A DNA stretch of 64,000 nucleotides, from contig CAZQIZ010000011.1 in assembly GCA_964593585.1 (NCBI GenBank), positions 27,329-91,328 on the forward strand, read 5' to 3'. The notes beneath the pieces are model-generated. The model did not search any database and had not been told where the DNA came from. It was given only the letters and a program-made list of their open reading frames with translations. Both the position numbers and the translations under genes were made by a program. Each line of letters begins with the position of its first letter. The first letter of the stretch is position 1. The DNA is from JACQFV01 sp964593585. GTDB lineage: Bacteria > Zixibacteria > MSB-5A5 > WJJR01. This document shows positions 1 to 7,945 of this stretch, piece by piece.

Positions 1-389
1 GCGCAGGCGCCCAGGCAGTTGACTGTCTCGAGGCTGAACTCGCCATCGGGTGTGGTTTCCCCCGGCTTGATGCGCAGGTCGCGCTGGAGCTTCTCCACTA
101 TCAACCGCGCGCCGCGCACATGACAGGCGGTTCCGGTGCAGACACAGACGTGGTGGCGTCCCTTCGGCTTGAGACTGAAGGCGCGATAGAATGTCGCCAC
201 GCTGTAGACGCGCGCCAGCGGCAGGTGCATGAGGTGTGCGATTTCGCGCAGCGCCTCGCCGGGCAGGTAGCGGTAGACCTTCTGCACATCCTGCAGCACC
301 ATGATCAGCGCGGCGGTCTGGGCATCGTACTTGTTCACGATTCCGGAGATGCGCCCGCTGCCTCCTTCGGCAATCATCGTTGGGTTCAT
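1..389 (-). CDS. NuoE-like [2Fe-2S] subunit (partial, runs off the window)
   Basis: This is the first 129 residues of a thioredoxin-fold [2Fe-2S] protein of the NuoE/HndA family, which passes electrons to or from an NAD(P)H-oxidising flavoprotein subunit. The four cluster ligands are visible: C84 and C89 in CTGTACH, and C125 and C129 in NCLGAC at the window edge. The ATG at 389 overlaps the stop of the upstream hdrA-like gene in an ATGA junction, so the two are translationally coupled. A NuoF-like partner would be expected just outside the window, but this cannot be checked here. The family call is firm; the electron partner is inferred. Confidence 0.85.
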   Translation of the reverse strand, partial: MNPTMIAEGGSGRISGIVNKYDAQTAALIMVLQDVQKVYRYLPGEALREIAHLMHLPLARVYSVATFYRAFSLKPKGRHHVCVCTGTACHVRGARLIVEKLQRDLRIKPGETTPDGEFSLETVNCLGAC

Positions 390-1291
390 CGCGGCACTCC
401 CTGTCCATTGCCCGTAGTCGCGGCGGGATGCAGATGCGTCCCTTCCTTGAAGACCCGCCCGGCCAGCGTCATCCGACGTCGGCGCGGAAACGGATGGCTG
501 GGGCACACCTCATAGCAGGCGCCGCAGCTGTTGCAGACGGCGACATCGACGTAGCGGGCCTTGTGGCGGATCTTGACCTTGAAATTGCCGACAAACCCGC
601 CCACGCTCTCCACTTCCGACCAGGACATCAGATGGATGTTTGGATGCACGCGCACCGAGGTCATCTTCGGCGTCAGGATGCAGGCGGCACAGTCCAGCGT
701 CGGGAAGGTCTTGTCGAACTGCCCCATGTGGCCGCCGATGCTCGGCTCGCGTTCGACCAGATGAACCTTCTTGCCGGCGTCGGCCAACAAAAGGGCGGCA
801 TGGATGCCGGCAATGCCCCCGCCGACGATGAGGACATCGGGGTGCACGTCGATCTTTTTGCGCTCCAGCGGCTCATGGAGAGCGACACGGCGCACCGCCC
901 CGGCGACATGCGCCTTGGCTTTCTCCGTGGCGCTGTCGCGGTCGAAGGTGACCCAGCTGACATGCTCGCGGATGTTGGCCATCTGGAAGTGGAAAGGGTT
1001 CTCCCCGCCCACGGCGGTCGCGCGGCGGAAGGTGCCCTCATGCATCAGCGGCGAGCAGGAGGCGACCACCACGCGGTTGACCGTTCCCGCGCGCAGATCG
1101 GCGACAATGAGGTCCTGCCCCGGATCGGAGCACATGAACTTGTATTCGCGCGCGACGGCCACGCGCGGCAACCCGCGCGCGAATTCGACCAGCGCGCGCA
1201 CATCGACTTTGGCGCTGATGTTGATTCCGCAGTGGCAGATGTACACGCCGATCTTCGGCGCGCCGTTGGCAGCGGCATCAGGGACGGACAT
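386..1291 (-). CDS. Short HdrA-like FAD / iron-sulfur protein
   Basis: The 301-residue protein resembles the N-terminal half of heterodisulfide reductase subunit A. It shows the N-terminal ICHCG segment (C19, C21), C54 and C79, a GGGIAG dinucleotide-binding loop (157-162), the LDCAACILTPK flavin-domain motif (200-209) and one four-cysteine ferredoxin motif (C253, C256, C259, C263). Full-length HdrA is roughly 650 residues; the C-terminal flavin part and later ferredoxin domains are missing. The stop is coupled to the next gene (ATGA), which argues against a recent frameshift. The ATG at 1291 has a GGAGG site and overlaps hdrB by 14 bases. Likely role: flavin centre of an Hdr-type electron-transfer complex. 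Confidence 0.8.
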   Translation of the reverse strand: MSVPDAAANGAPKIGVYICHCGINISAKVDVRALVEFARGLPRVAVAREYKFMCSDPGQDLIVADLRAGTVNRVVVASCSPLMHEGTFRRATAVGGENPFHFQMANIREHVSWVTFDRDSATEKAKAHVAGAVRRVALHEPLERKKIDVHPDVLIVGGGIAGIHAALLLADAGKKVHLVEREPSIGGHMGQFDKTFPTLDCAACILTPKMTSVRVHPNIHLMSWSEVESVGGFVGNFKVKIRHKARYVDVAVCNSCGACYEVCPSHPFPRRRRMTLAGRVFKEGTHLHPAATTGNGQGVPR

Positions 1292-2180
1292 CGGAGGCCT
1301 CCGCGCCGGAGGCGCGCGCCAGGCGCAGCGGCACAAACAGCCGCTTCAGTCCGAGCACATCGCCCGGAAGCCCCAACGCCACCCCAAGCAATTGCGTGAA
1401 ATAGGCCGTCGGCACCGCCGCCGCATCGGCGTAGCGCGCGCGGATTTTGTCCTGCAGGCATTCGAGATTGAACTGGCAGAGCGGACAGGCGGTGGCAATC
1501 GCCGCCGCCCCGCGGCGCTGCGCTTCGCGCAGGATGATGTGATTCAGCCGCAGCCCGACGTCGACGATCGTGCCCGTCAATGATCCGCCGCAGCAGCGGG
1601 TCTTGAGCGGCCAATCGAGGGTCGTCGCACCGGCCGCGCGCAGCAGACGGTCCATCGACATTGGATTGTGCTGGTCGTCGAAGGTGGCATACGGCCGCAC
1701 CACCTGGCAGCCGTAGTAGCAGGCCACCGGCAACCCCGCCAGCGGATGGCGCACCCGGTCGCGGATGACATCGAGGCCGACGTCGCTGATCAGCACATCG
1801 AGCGGATGCCGCACAACCGCACGGCCGGTGTAGCCGAGGCCGGCCGACCGCAGCCCGTCCCGGACCCGATCACCCAATTCGGAGTATTCATCGAGATAGT
1901 GACGGGCCTTGGAGAGCACAAGGTAGCAGGCGGCGCAGGGGGCGATCAGTTGCGGCGCGGCGCCGTCGCCCGACTGCTGCTCGGCCAAGGCGAGGTTGCG
2001 CGCCGCCAGCGCCACCGCCTGCCCCTGGTCGATGGCCATGTAGGCGGTGGCCCCGCAGCAGTTCCAATCGTCGAGTTCACGCATCTCGACATCGAGCGCG
2101 CGCATCACCGCGACGAAGGACTCTTCATACGCGCGGCCGGTGCTGTGAAGCGAGCATCCGGGGTAATAGAGGTAGCGCAT
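1278..2180 (-). CDS. HdrB-like subunit with two CCG domains
   Basis: The 300-residue protein carries two cysteine-rich CCG domains, as in the heterodisulfide reductase B subunit, which binds noncubane [4Fe-4S] clusters at the disulfide-reducing site. First domain: C9 (YYPGCSLH), C41-C42, C82 and C85. Second domain: C154 and C158 (CYYGC), C196-C197 (RCCGG), C232 and C235 (CPLC). Its ATG shares one base with the hdrC stop (TGATG). The physiological substrate in a bacterium without methanogenic cofactors is unknown; a disulfide or low-potential carrier is inferred. Confidence 0.88.
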   Translation of the reverse strand: MRYLYYPGCSLHSTGRAYEESFVAVMRALDVEMRELDDWNCCGATAYMAIDQGQAVALAARNLALAEQQSGDGAAPQLIAPCAACYLVLSKARHYLDEYSELGDRVRDGLRSAGLGYTGRAVVRHPLDVLISDVGLDVIRDRVRHPLAGLPVACYYGCQVVRPYATFDDQHNPMSMDRLLRAAGATTLDWPLKTRCCGGSLTGTIVDVGLRLNHIILREAQRRGAAAIATACPLCQFNLECLQDKIRARYADAAAVPTAYFTQLLGVALGLPGDVLGLKRLFVPLRLARASGAEASDVRP

Positions 2181-2785
2181 CAGCTCTCCTTCTTCTCCCG
2201 GTGGCCGTTGGCGGCGACCGCATCCAGCACCGTTTGCAGTTGGGCGCGTTGCCGGATCGAATCCTGCCCGGCCGAAATCCGCCCTTTACGGAACAGCCGC
2301 AGACCCAGCATGGTGTTGGCCGTCGCCTTCAGCAGTCCGGTCTTGCGGTAGACATTGACCAGCAACCGTCCCTCGGAACTGCGGCCGTGGCGACGAACCA
2401 TTTTGAAGAACTCGCCGGCCAGGATCGGGACCGGGAAGTCCTTCGGGTAGACCCCCTTGTCGATGGCGCGCCGCTTCAAGGCGTACATGATATCGGTGAT
2501 CTTGATCTCCTTGGGGCATTCCACCGCGCACGAATAGCAGGAGGCGCACAGCCAGATGGTGCGACTGTGCAGCACATCATCTTCGAAGCCGGCCCGGGTG
2601 AGGGCGATGATGCGGCGCGGCGTGAAGTCCATGTAGGGACTGATGGGGCAGGTGGCGCTGCAGGTGCCGCACTGGATGCAGGCGGCGAGATTTTCACAGC
2701 CCGGCAGGGCGGTGATGGCGGCCGGAAAGGCGGCGGTCGCCTGGGTCTGGTAACGGACCCCCGTTTGCGGAAGCTCGGGTGCCAT
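2180..2785 (-). CDS. HdrC-like ferredoxin subunit
   Basis: The 201-residue protein has two [4Fe-4S] motifs in the HdrC arrangement: CIQCGTCSATCP (C36, C39, C42, C46) and CASCYSCAVECP (C80, C83, C86, C90). It is expected to wire the flavin subunit to the HdrB active site. The start at 2785 is chosen because it has a GGAG site and because the upstream extension of the open frame (to 2914) is uncharacteristic of the family and crosses the likely promoter. It is the first gene of the hdrC-hdrB-hdrA-nuoE operon. Confidence 0.87.
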   Translation of the reverse strand: MAPELPQTGVRYQTQATAAFPAAITALPGCENLAACIQCGTCSATCPISPYMDFTPRRIIALTRAGFEDDVLHSRTIWLCASCYSCAVECPKEIKITDIMYALKRRAIDKGVYPKDFPVPILAGEFFKMVRRHGRSSEGRLLVNVYRKTGLLKATANTMLGLRLFRKGRISAGQDSIRQRAQLQTVLDAVAANGHREKKES

Positions 2786-2811
2786 AGGCTCCGTGGCGAA
2801 CGTAGCGATAT

Positions 2812-2837
2812 TGTGACTTGAATCACTTTTAAGTATA
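2812..2837 (-). promoter_or_regulatory. Putative Rex/CRP-type operator overlapping a -10 box
   Basis: The plus strand reads GTGA-6-TCAC at 2813-2826, a perfect palindrome, and with flanks TTGTGA-6-TCACTT, close to the Rex consensus (TTGTGAA...TTCACAA) and also to a CRP/FNR half-site pair. On the minus strand TATACT lies at 2837-2832, so transcription of hdrC would start within the palindrome, as expected for repression. A redox-sensing repressor would suit an Hdr/Nuo operon. The regulator is inferred. Confidence 0.4.
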
Positions 2838-3154
2838 GCACAATCAGCCGCGCGAGCGACGCCGGAGATGCGCACCGTCTGACGCAGCCGCGCAACAAGC
2901 GGGAAGATTGACATTCTGCGGCGACGGTCAAGTTCTTTTTTTCACAAAATACAACGTCTTTGGTAGACAATCCGCCGGAGCAGCGCAGTGTCTGCAACGA
3001 GCGCCCGGGCGGTTAGACCATCGAAATTGTCAGGAATGACGATCCGCATTGCAGATGTCGTCAGCGCAACTTCCCTTCCATCGCTAACTTGAACGTGCCC
3101 GCCTCACCAACCACTGGCGGCCGTGGGCGGGCAAGTACTGGCGGTGACAAACCC

Positions 3155-3985
3155 ATGAAACCATCGAGCAATTCGGTCCTGCTTTGGGCCCTGGCCCTCC
3201 TCCTCACGCTGGCATCGGCCTACTATCAGCGGCGCACCGGCCCGACCCGTCCGGTCCGCGGCGAGGTGGTTTTGGGCGGCTCGACAGTCGCCTTCAAGTT
3301 GCCGCGCAGCCACGGTGTCTCCGGTGATGCCCGGATCGCGATCACCGCGCCCGATACCGCAGTGCGCGGCGAGATCACCTTCCGGCGGTTCAAGAGCCAC
3401 GACAAATGGACGACGATAGCGATGGTTCGTGACGGCGAGGTCCTGCAGGGGACTCTGCCGCACCAACCCCCGGCCGGAAAGATTACCTACCAGGTCAGCG
3501 TCATCACTGGAGACGGAGCGCCGGTGCCGTTGACCGCCGAGCCGGTGATCATCCGTTTCAAGGGGAGTGTTCCCCTCTCCATTCTGGTCCCGCATGTCAT
3601 CTTCATGTTCGTGGCGATGCTGTTGTCCACGCGCGCCGGGCTGGAGGCGGTGACCCGGGGACCGCAGGTGGCAGGCATGACCTGGTGGACGCTCGGCTTT
3701 CTGCTGGTCGGCGGGCTCATCCTCGGCCCGATGGTGCAGAAGCACGCCTTTGGCAGCTACTGGACCGGCTGGCCGTTCGGCCAGGACATGACCGACAACA
3801 AGACCCTGGTGGCCTTTCTCGGTTGGGCCTTCGCCGCCTACCGTGTGCGACGACCAAAGGCTCAATATCCCGAGGTCCTGGTCGCTGCACTACTGCTTTT
3901 GGCCGTCTACTTGATTCCGCACAGCATGTGGGGCTCGGAACTGGACCACACACGCCCGCCCGCCGGACAGCATGTGGGACCGTGA
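3155..3985 (+). CDS. Multi-pass membrane protein of unknown function
   Basis: The 276-residue protein has an N-terminal membrane segment (about residues 8-24), then a soluble beta-rich stretch of about 115 residues with no cysteines, then four hydrophobic segments (about 145-165, 178-197, 215-230, 240-258). I do not recognise the family. The layout suggests an extracytoplasmic domain followed by a membrane bundle. The ATG at 3155 is preferred over 3089 because it places the hydrophobic signal anchor at the N-terminus. It is divergent from the hdr operon and stands just ahead of the DUF192 gene. Confidence 0.6.
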   Translation: MKPSSNSVLLWALALLLTLASAYYQRRTGPTRPVRGEVVLGGSTVAFKLPRSHGVSGDARIAITAPDTAVRGEITFRRFKSHDKWTTIAMVRDGEVLQGTLPHQPPAGKITYQVSVITGDGAPVPLTAEPVIIRFKGSVPLSILVPHVIFMFVAMLLSTRAGLEAVTRGPQVAGMTWWTLGFLLVGGLILGPMVQKHAFGSYWTGWPFGQDMTDNKTLVAFLGWAFAAYRVRRPKAQYPEVLVAALLLLAVYLIPHSMWGSELDHTRPPAGQHVGP

Positions 3986-4072
3986 GTCACCCCCGAACGC
4001 ACTGCTGTTGCCGATCTCTTGACGTCGCCACCCGTAGCGTACCCATCGCGATTTCGTTACCATCCCCCGGTG

Positions 4073-4444
4073 ATGTTGCGCGCCATTAACCGATCAAAGA
4101 ACGACACCATCCTCGCCGCGAATGTGACTTGGGCCGGGACCTCGCAGGAGCGCCGTCGCGGCTGGTTGGGACGGACCTTGATCGCGCCGGATGAGGCGAT
4201 CTACCTGACGCCCTGCGAGGGCGTCCACACCGTGGGCATGAAATTTCCGATCGACGTGGCCTTCCTCGGCGCCGATGGGCGCATTCTCGTCACGCAACAC
4301 GGCCTGAAGCCGTGGCGCATTTCGAAACTGGTCTTCCGCGCGGCCGGGGTACTGGAGTTATCACCGGGACGACTGCGGGCGACCAGCACCGAAGTGGGGG
4401 ATCTGATCGAATTTCAGGAGACCGGCGGGGCTTCGCCGGAGTGA
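4073..4444 (+). CDS. DUF192 family protein
   Basis: The 123-residue product matches the DUF192 pattern: an early RRRGWLGR segment, the central GVHTVGMKFPIDVAFL motif and a C-terminal GVLELSPG block. Members are small beta-rich proteins, often secreted, with no firmly assigned reaction. This copy has no signal peptide. The start at 4073 fits the family N-terminus, although its ribosome binding site is weak. Confidence 0.8.
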   Translation: MLRAINRSKNDTILAANVTWAGTSQERRRGWLGRTLIAPDEAIYLTPCEGVHTVGMKFPIDVAFLGADGRILVTQHGLKPWRISKLVFRAAGVLELSPGRLRATSTEVGDLIEFQETGGASPE

Positions 4445-4529
4445 GAACGGCCGACTCGCGGACAAGAGGGCAACCGCCCCGGCATCGGGATCACCGTCCG
4501 GGACACAGGCGGGGAGATTGGCCCGACGG

Positions 4530-4637
4530 CTATCGCCGGCCCATCTTTTCGCGACGGATGCGATTGCGGCGGCGTGTGTACCACGCGACACCGAGGATTA
4601 TGGCCACGACAATCAGTACGATGTTGAGTGTGTCCAT
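4530..4637 (-). CDS. 35-residue single-pass membrane protein
   Basis: A short frame immediately after tadC encodes one hydrophobic helix (about residues 5-19) followed by a strongly basic tail with YTRRRNRIRR. An AAGGGG ribosome binding site lies 7 bases upstream of the ATG. It is on the tadC strand, 23 bases from it, so it is probably the last gene of the pilus operon. The function is unknown; the positive-inside rule predicts a cytoplasmic C-terminus. Confidence 0.55.
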   Translation of the reverse strand: MDTLNIVLIVVAIILGVAWYTRRRNRIRREKMGRR

Positions 4638-4660
4638 GCGCTTCCCCTTTCCGCAGGAAC

Positions 4661-5557
4661 CTACCGCGACATTTCCGTCAGCGACCGATACAACCGCAGG
4701 GCCGCCGGCCCCAGGATCACCACCAACAACTCCGGGAATATGAACAGGATGAGCGGAAACAGCAACTTAATTGGCATCTTCTGCGCATCCTCCATGGCGC
4801 GCTGACGCCGTTTGGTGCGCAGGATTTCCGCCTGCACGCGCAGGACATCGGCGATGCTGGTGCCCAGTTTGTCCGACTGCATGAGCACCGTCGCCAGCGA
4901 GCGCAACTCGTCGACGCCGGTGCGCAGCGCCAGATTGCGGAAGGCCTCGGCGCGTCCGACGCCGAGGAAGAACTCCTGGTTGAGGATGCTCAGTTCGGTG
5001 GCCAGTTCCGGGTAGGTGTGCCGCATTTCGCGCGCGATACGCTGAATGGCGGCGTTGAGACTCAGCCCCGCCTCGACGCAGACAATGATCAAATCGAGCA
5101 CGTTGGGAATGGCGCGCTGGATGTTCTCGCGCCGGGTCCGCGCCCGGCTATTCACGATCAGGTACGGCAGCGCGTAGCCGAACACCGCCGCACCCAGCGG
5201 CAGGAGCACCTTCAGCGCCCCCTTGGCGATATACTGGTCCTGGAACCAGTAGCCGATCAGCCCGAGGACCGCGCCCCAGAAGATCCGCAGGATCCAGTAC
5301 CAGGTGACCGCATGTCGTCCGCGGAAACCGGCGCGGGTCAGATCGGCCCGCAGCGAGGTGTAGGAACTCGGATCGACGGTGACCAGAAGCGAGGGCCCCT
5401 CACCCGACCGACCGCCCTCCAGCGGCGCGCCGCCCTCGCGCACGTCGCGCAACCGCCGCTCCAGCGGATCGCGCGAGCGGAACACGAACAGCATGATCGT
5501 GATCAGCAGCCCGAAGAAGCCGAGGAAGATGGCGATGGTCAGCAGGGAGATGTTCAC
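4661..5557 (-). CDS. tadC: Tad pilus inner-membrane platform protein TadC
   Basis: The 298-residue product is a T2SF-domain (GspF-type) membrane protein. It has an N-terminal helix (about 5-25), two central helices, a conserved cytoplasmic helical domain with ALDLI/CVEAGLSL-type motifs (about 155-245), and a C-terminal helix pair. TadC pairs with TadB as the inner-membrane platform that couples the TadA ATPase to pilin polymerisation. It lies 9 bases after tadB in the operon. Confidence 0.92.
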   Translation of the reverse strand: MNISLLTIAIFLGFFGLLITIMLFVFRSRDPLERRLRDVREGGAPLEGGRSGEGPSLLVTVDPSSYTSLRADLTRAGFRGRHAVTWYWILRIFWGAVLGLIGYWFQDQYIAKGALKVLLPLGAAVFGYALPYLIVNSRARTRRENIQRAIPNVLDLIIVCVEAGLSLNAAIQRIAREMRHTYPELATELSILNQEFFLGVGRAEAFRNLALRTGVDELRSLATVLMQSDKLGTSIADVLRVQAEILRTKRRQRAMEDAQKMPIKLLFPLILFIFPELLVVILGPAALRLYRSLTEMSR

Positions 5558-5566
5558 GGGTGTCCT

Positions 5567-6541
5567 CTAATAGCGCAGCCGCACGATCCGGCGGATGACC
5601 ATGATGCCGATGATCTGCAGAACGAGGGCGCCGACGATCAGGTACATGCCGGCGGGATCGTCATAGAGCACCTTCAGGTACTCAGGATTCAGGAATTGCA
5701 CGAGAATCGCCATGACCAGCGGCAGAATGACCAGAATCAGCCCCGAGAGCCGCCCCTGCGCGGTGTGAATGCGGATTTCCCGTCGCAGGAGGAATCGCTC
5801 ACGGATCATCCGCGCCAGCATCGCGAGGATCTCGGCGAGGTTGCCGCCGGTGCGGCGCTGGATCGAGATCGCGGTGGTCATGATGCGCAGATCATCGCTG
5901 GGCATGCGGCGCACCATGTTTTCGAGCGCCTGCACAAAGTCGACGCCGAGGTTCTGCTCCTCATAGGTGATGGCGAACTCGGTCCCGACCGGATCGGGCA
6001 TCTCCTGCGCCACCAGACTCATTGCCGCTTCCAGCGAAAATCCCGACCGAAGCGCGTTGACGGTCAGGTCGATCGCTTCGGGCAGCAGTTCCTCGAACCG
6101 GTCGATGCGCTTGGCACGCCGCCAGAACACCCAGAAGAACGGTATCGGCAGAATGACGATGAAGGCGAGAAACCCCAGAAGCCGCGAATGAAATAGAAGC
6201 GTGATGACCAGTCCGATGACGCTGCCCAGCGAGAGCGCCGCCAGCACCAGCGCGCCGGCGCGCATCGGCAGCCCGGCCTGATTGATGACATCCTGCAGAT
6301 ACCGCGCCGAGGTCATCCGCCCAAGGATGCGGTCGAGGAAGGGGATCGTGCTGTACGACTGGTCGCGCAGGATGAGGAAGTCTTTTTCCGGCGCCTGCGA
6401 CTGCCCCTCGACGATGCGGCGCATGCGGTCGCGGAGTTTGCGGTTGCGCTTGCCCAGACGGTCGTATGCGATCAGGAAAATCACCAGCGACAGCAGGAAG
6501 AAGCCGGCAAAGATAATGATGGCGAGGTACTGCAGGTTCAC
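5567..6541 (-). CDS. tadB: Tad pilus inner-membrane platform protein TadB
   Basis: The 324-residue T2SF-domain protein is a paralogue of TadC. It has an N-terminal helix, two central helices (about 95-135), a cytoplasmic domain with the typical LPEAIDLTVNALRSGFSLE segment (about 155-175), and two C-terminal membrane segments. Its ATG overlaps the tadA stop by 4 bases (ATGA), which indicates coupled translation with the motor ATPase. Confidence 0.92.
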   Translation of the reverse strand: MNLQYLAIIIFAGFFLLSLVIFLIAYDRLGKRNRKLRDRMRRIVEGQSQAPEKDFLILRDQSYSTIPFLDRILGRMTSARYLQDVINQAGLPMRAGALVLAALSLGSVIGLVITLLFHSRLLGFLAFIVILPIPFFWVFWRRAKRIDRFEELLPEAIDLTVNALRSGFSLEAAMSLVAQEMPDPVGTEFAITYEEQNLGVDFVQALENMVRRMPSDDLRIMTTAISIQRRTGGNLAEILAMLARMIRERFLLRREIRIHTAQGRLSGLILVILPLVMAILVQFLNPEYLKVLYDDPAGMYLIVGALVLQIIGIMVIRRIVRLRY

Positions 6542-7923
6542 AACGGCGTCCCTTCCGGATCAAACAGCTCGGTGGGCAGCTGGATGCCGGCCGCCGCCAG
6601 ATGGCTGACCGCCTTGGGACGGATGCCGGTGGGACGGAATACGCCGAGCACCCGTCCGCCTTCGCCCAACCCCTGGCGCTCGAAGCGGAAGATCTCCTGC
6701 AGCGTGATCGTGCTCTGCTCCATGCCGACGATCTCGGAGATCGACGAGACCCGCCGCGAGCCGTCGCTGTAGCGCGTCACCTGCACCAGCAGATTGATGC
6801 TGCTGGCGATCAGTTCGCGGATGGCGCGTCCGGGAATGTCGATCCCGGAGAGCAGCATCAGCGTCTCCAGACGCAGCAGGCAATCGCGCGTGCTGTTGGC
6901 GTGGATGGTGGTGAGCGAGCCGTCGTGGCCGGTGTTCATCGCCTGCAGCATGTCGTAGATCTCGGCGCCGCGCACCTCGCCGATGAGGATGCGGTCGGGA
7001 CGCATGCGCAACGCGTTGCGCAACAGATCGCGCTGGGTCACCGTGCCGCGCCCCTCGATGTTCGGCGGGCGTGTTTCCAGACGGATCACATGCGGCTGCT
7101 GCAACTGCAACTCGGCCGAGTCCTCGATTGTCACGATGCGCTCGTCGTCGGGGATGTAGGCCGACAGGATGTTCAGAAGCGTGGTCTTCCCCGAGCCGGT
7201 GCCGCCGGAGATCACGATGTTCAACCGCGACTTGATCGCGCCCTTCAGGAACTCGAACAGCGGCGGCGTGATCGACCCGCGCTCAAGCAGGTCCTCGATG
7301 CTGAGCACGTTGGTGCGAAACCGGCGGATCGACAGCATCGGCCCGTCCAGCGCCAAGGGCGGGATGATCGCGTTGACGCGCGAGCCATCGGGCAGCCGCG
7401 CATCGACCATCGGCGAGGCCTCATCGAGACGGCGCCCGACGCGCGTTACGATCCGGTCGATGATCTTCATCAGGTGGTCGTTGTCCTTGAAGCGCGTCTC
7501 GGTCAACTGCAGCTTGCCGCCCTCTTCGATGTAGACCTGGTTGTAGCCGTTGACAAGGATATCGGAAACTTCCGGGCGGTTCATGTACTGCTCCAGCGGC
7601 CCCAGGCCGAGCAGCTCGTCGCGGATTTCGGTGATCAGCCGCTCCTTGACCTCGGGGGTCAGATTGAGCCCTTCTTCGAGGAGCAGCGACTCGGTGACAC
7701 GGCCAATCTGCGACTGCAGGACGGTGCGGTCGACGGTGATCAGGACGGAGAGGTCGAGCCGATTGATCAGGGTCTGATGGATGTGGGACTTCAGCTCGCC
7801 GAAGGCGTCGCGTTTCTCGGCCGACACCGGGGCGGCCGGGGCGGTCTGGGACGCCGGTTTGGCGGGCTCGCGTTTTTCGGGCGCGGTGGGACGGCCGAAT
7901 CCCGATCGTGGACGAAATACCAT
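6538..7923 (-). CDS. tadA: Tad pilus motor ATPase TadA/CpaF
   Basis: The 461-residue secretion ATPase of the GspE/CpaF family powers Flp pilus assembly. It shows Walker A GGTGSGKTT (about 239-247), an acidic Asp box (TIEDSAELQ), the GEVRGAE Walker B/Asp-box region, and the His box with HDGSLTTIHAN. The N-terminal 40 residues are Pro/Ala-rich linker. It sits between cpaE and tadB in the usual order. Confidence 0.95.
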   Translation of the reverse strand: MVFRPRSGFGRPTAPEKREPAKPASQTAPAAPVSAEKRDAFGELKSHIHQTLINRLDLSVLITVDRTVLQSQIGRVTESLLLEEGLNLTPEVKERLITEIRDELLGLGPLEQYMNRPEVSDILVNGYNQVYIEEGGKLQLTETRFKDNDHLMKIIDRIVTRVGRRLDEASPMVDARLPDGSRVNAIIPPLALDGPMLSIRRFRTNVLSIEDLLERGSITPPLFEFLKGAIKSRLNIVISGGTGSGKTTLLNILSAYIPDDERIVTIEDSAELQLQQPHVIRLETRPPNIEGRGTVTQRDLLRNALRMRPDRILIGEVRGAEIYDMLQAMNTGHDGSLTTIHANSTRDCLLRLETLMLLSGIDIPGRAIRELIASSINLLVQVTRYSDGSRRVSSISEIVGMEQSTITLQEIFRFERQGLGEGGRVLGVFRPTGIRPKAVSHLAAAGIQLPTELFDPEGTPL

Positions 7924-7945
7924 GGTTGCTCCTGCCGGACGTCGC

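Noticed and set aside
386..1291. HdrA as a frameshifted remnant of a full-length gene
   Set aside because: The stop codon forms an exact ATGA overlap with the next gene, which has its own complete N-terminus, so the short form seems genuine.
4628..6196. A 522-codon plus-strand frame opposite tadB and tadC
   Set aside because: It runs across two real genes on the other strand and its Gln/His/Arg/Asp-rich sequence has no domain.
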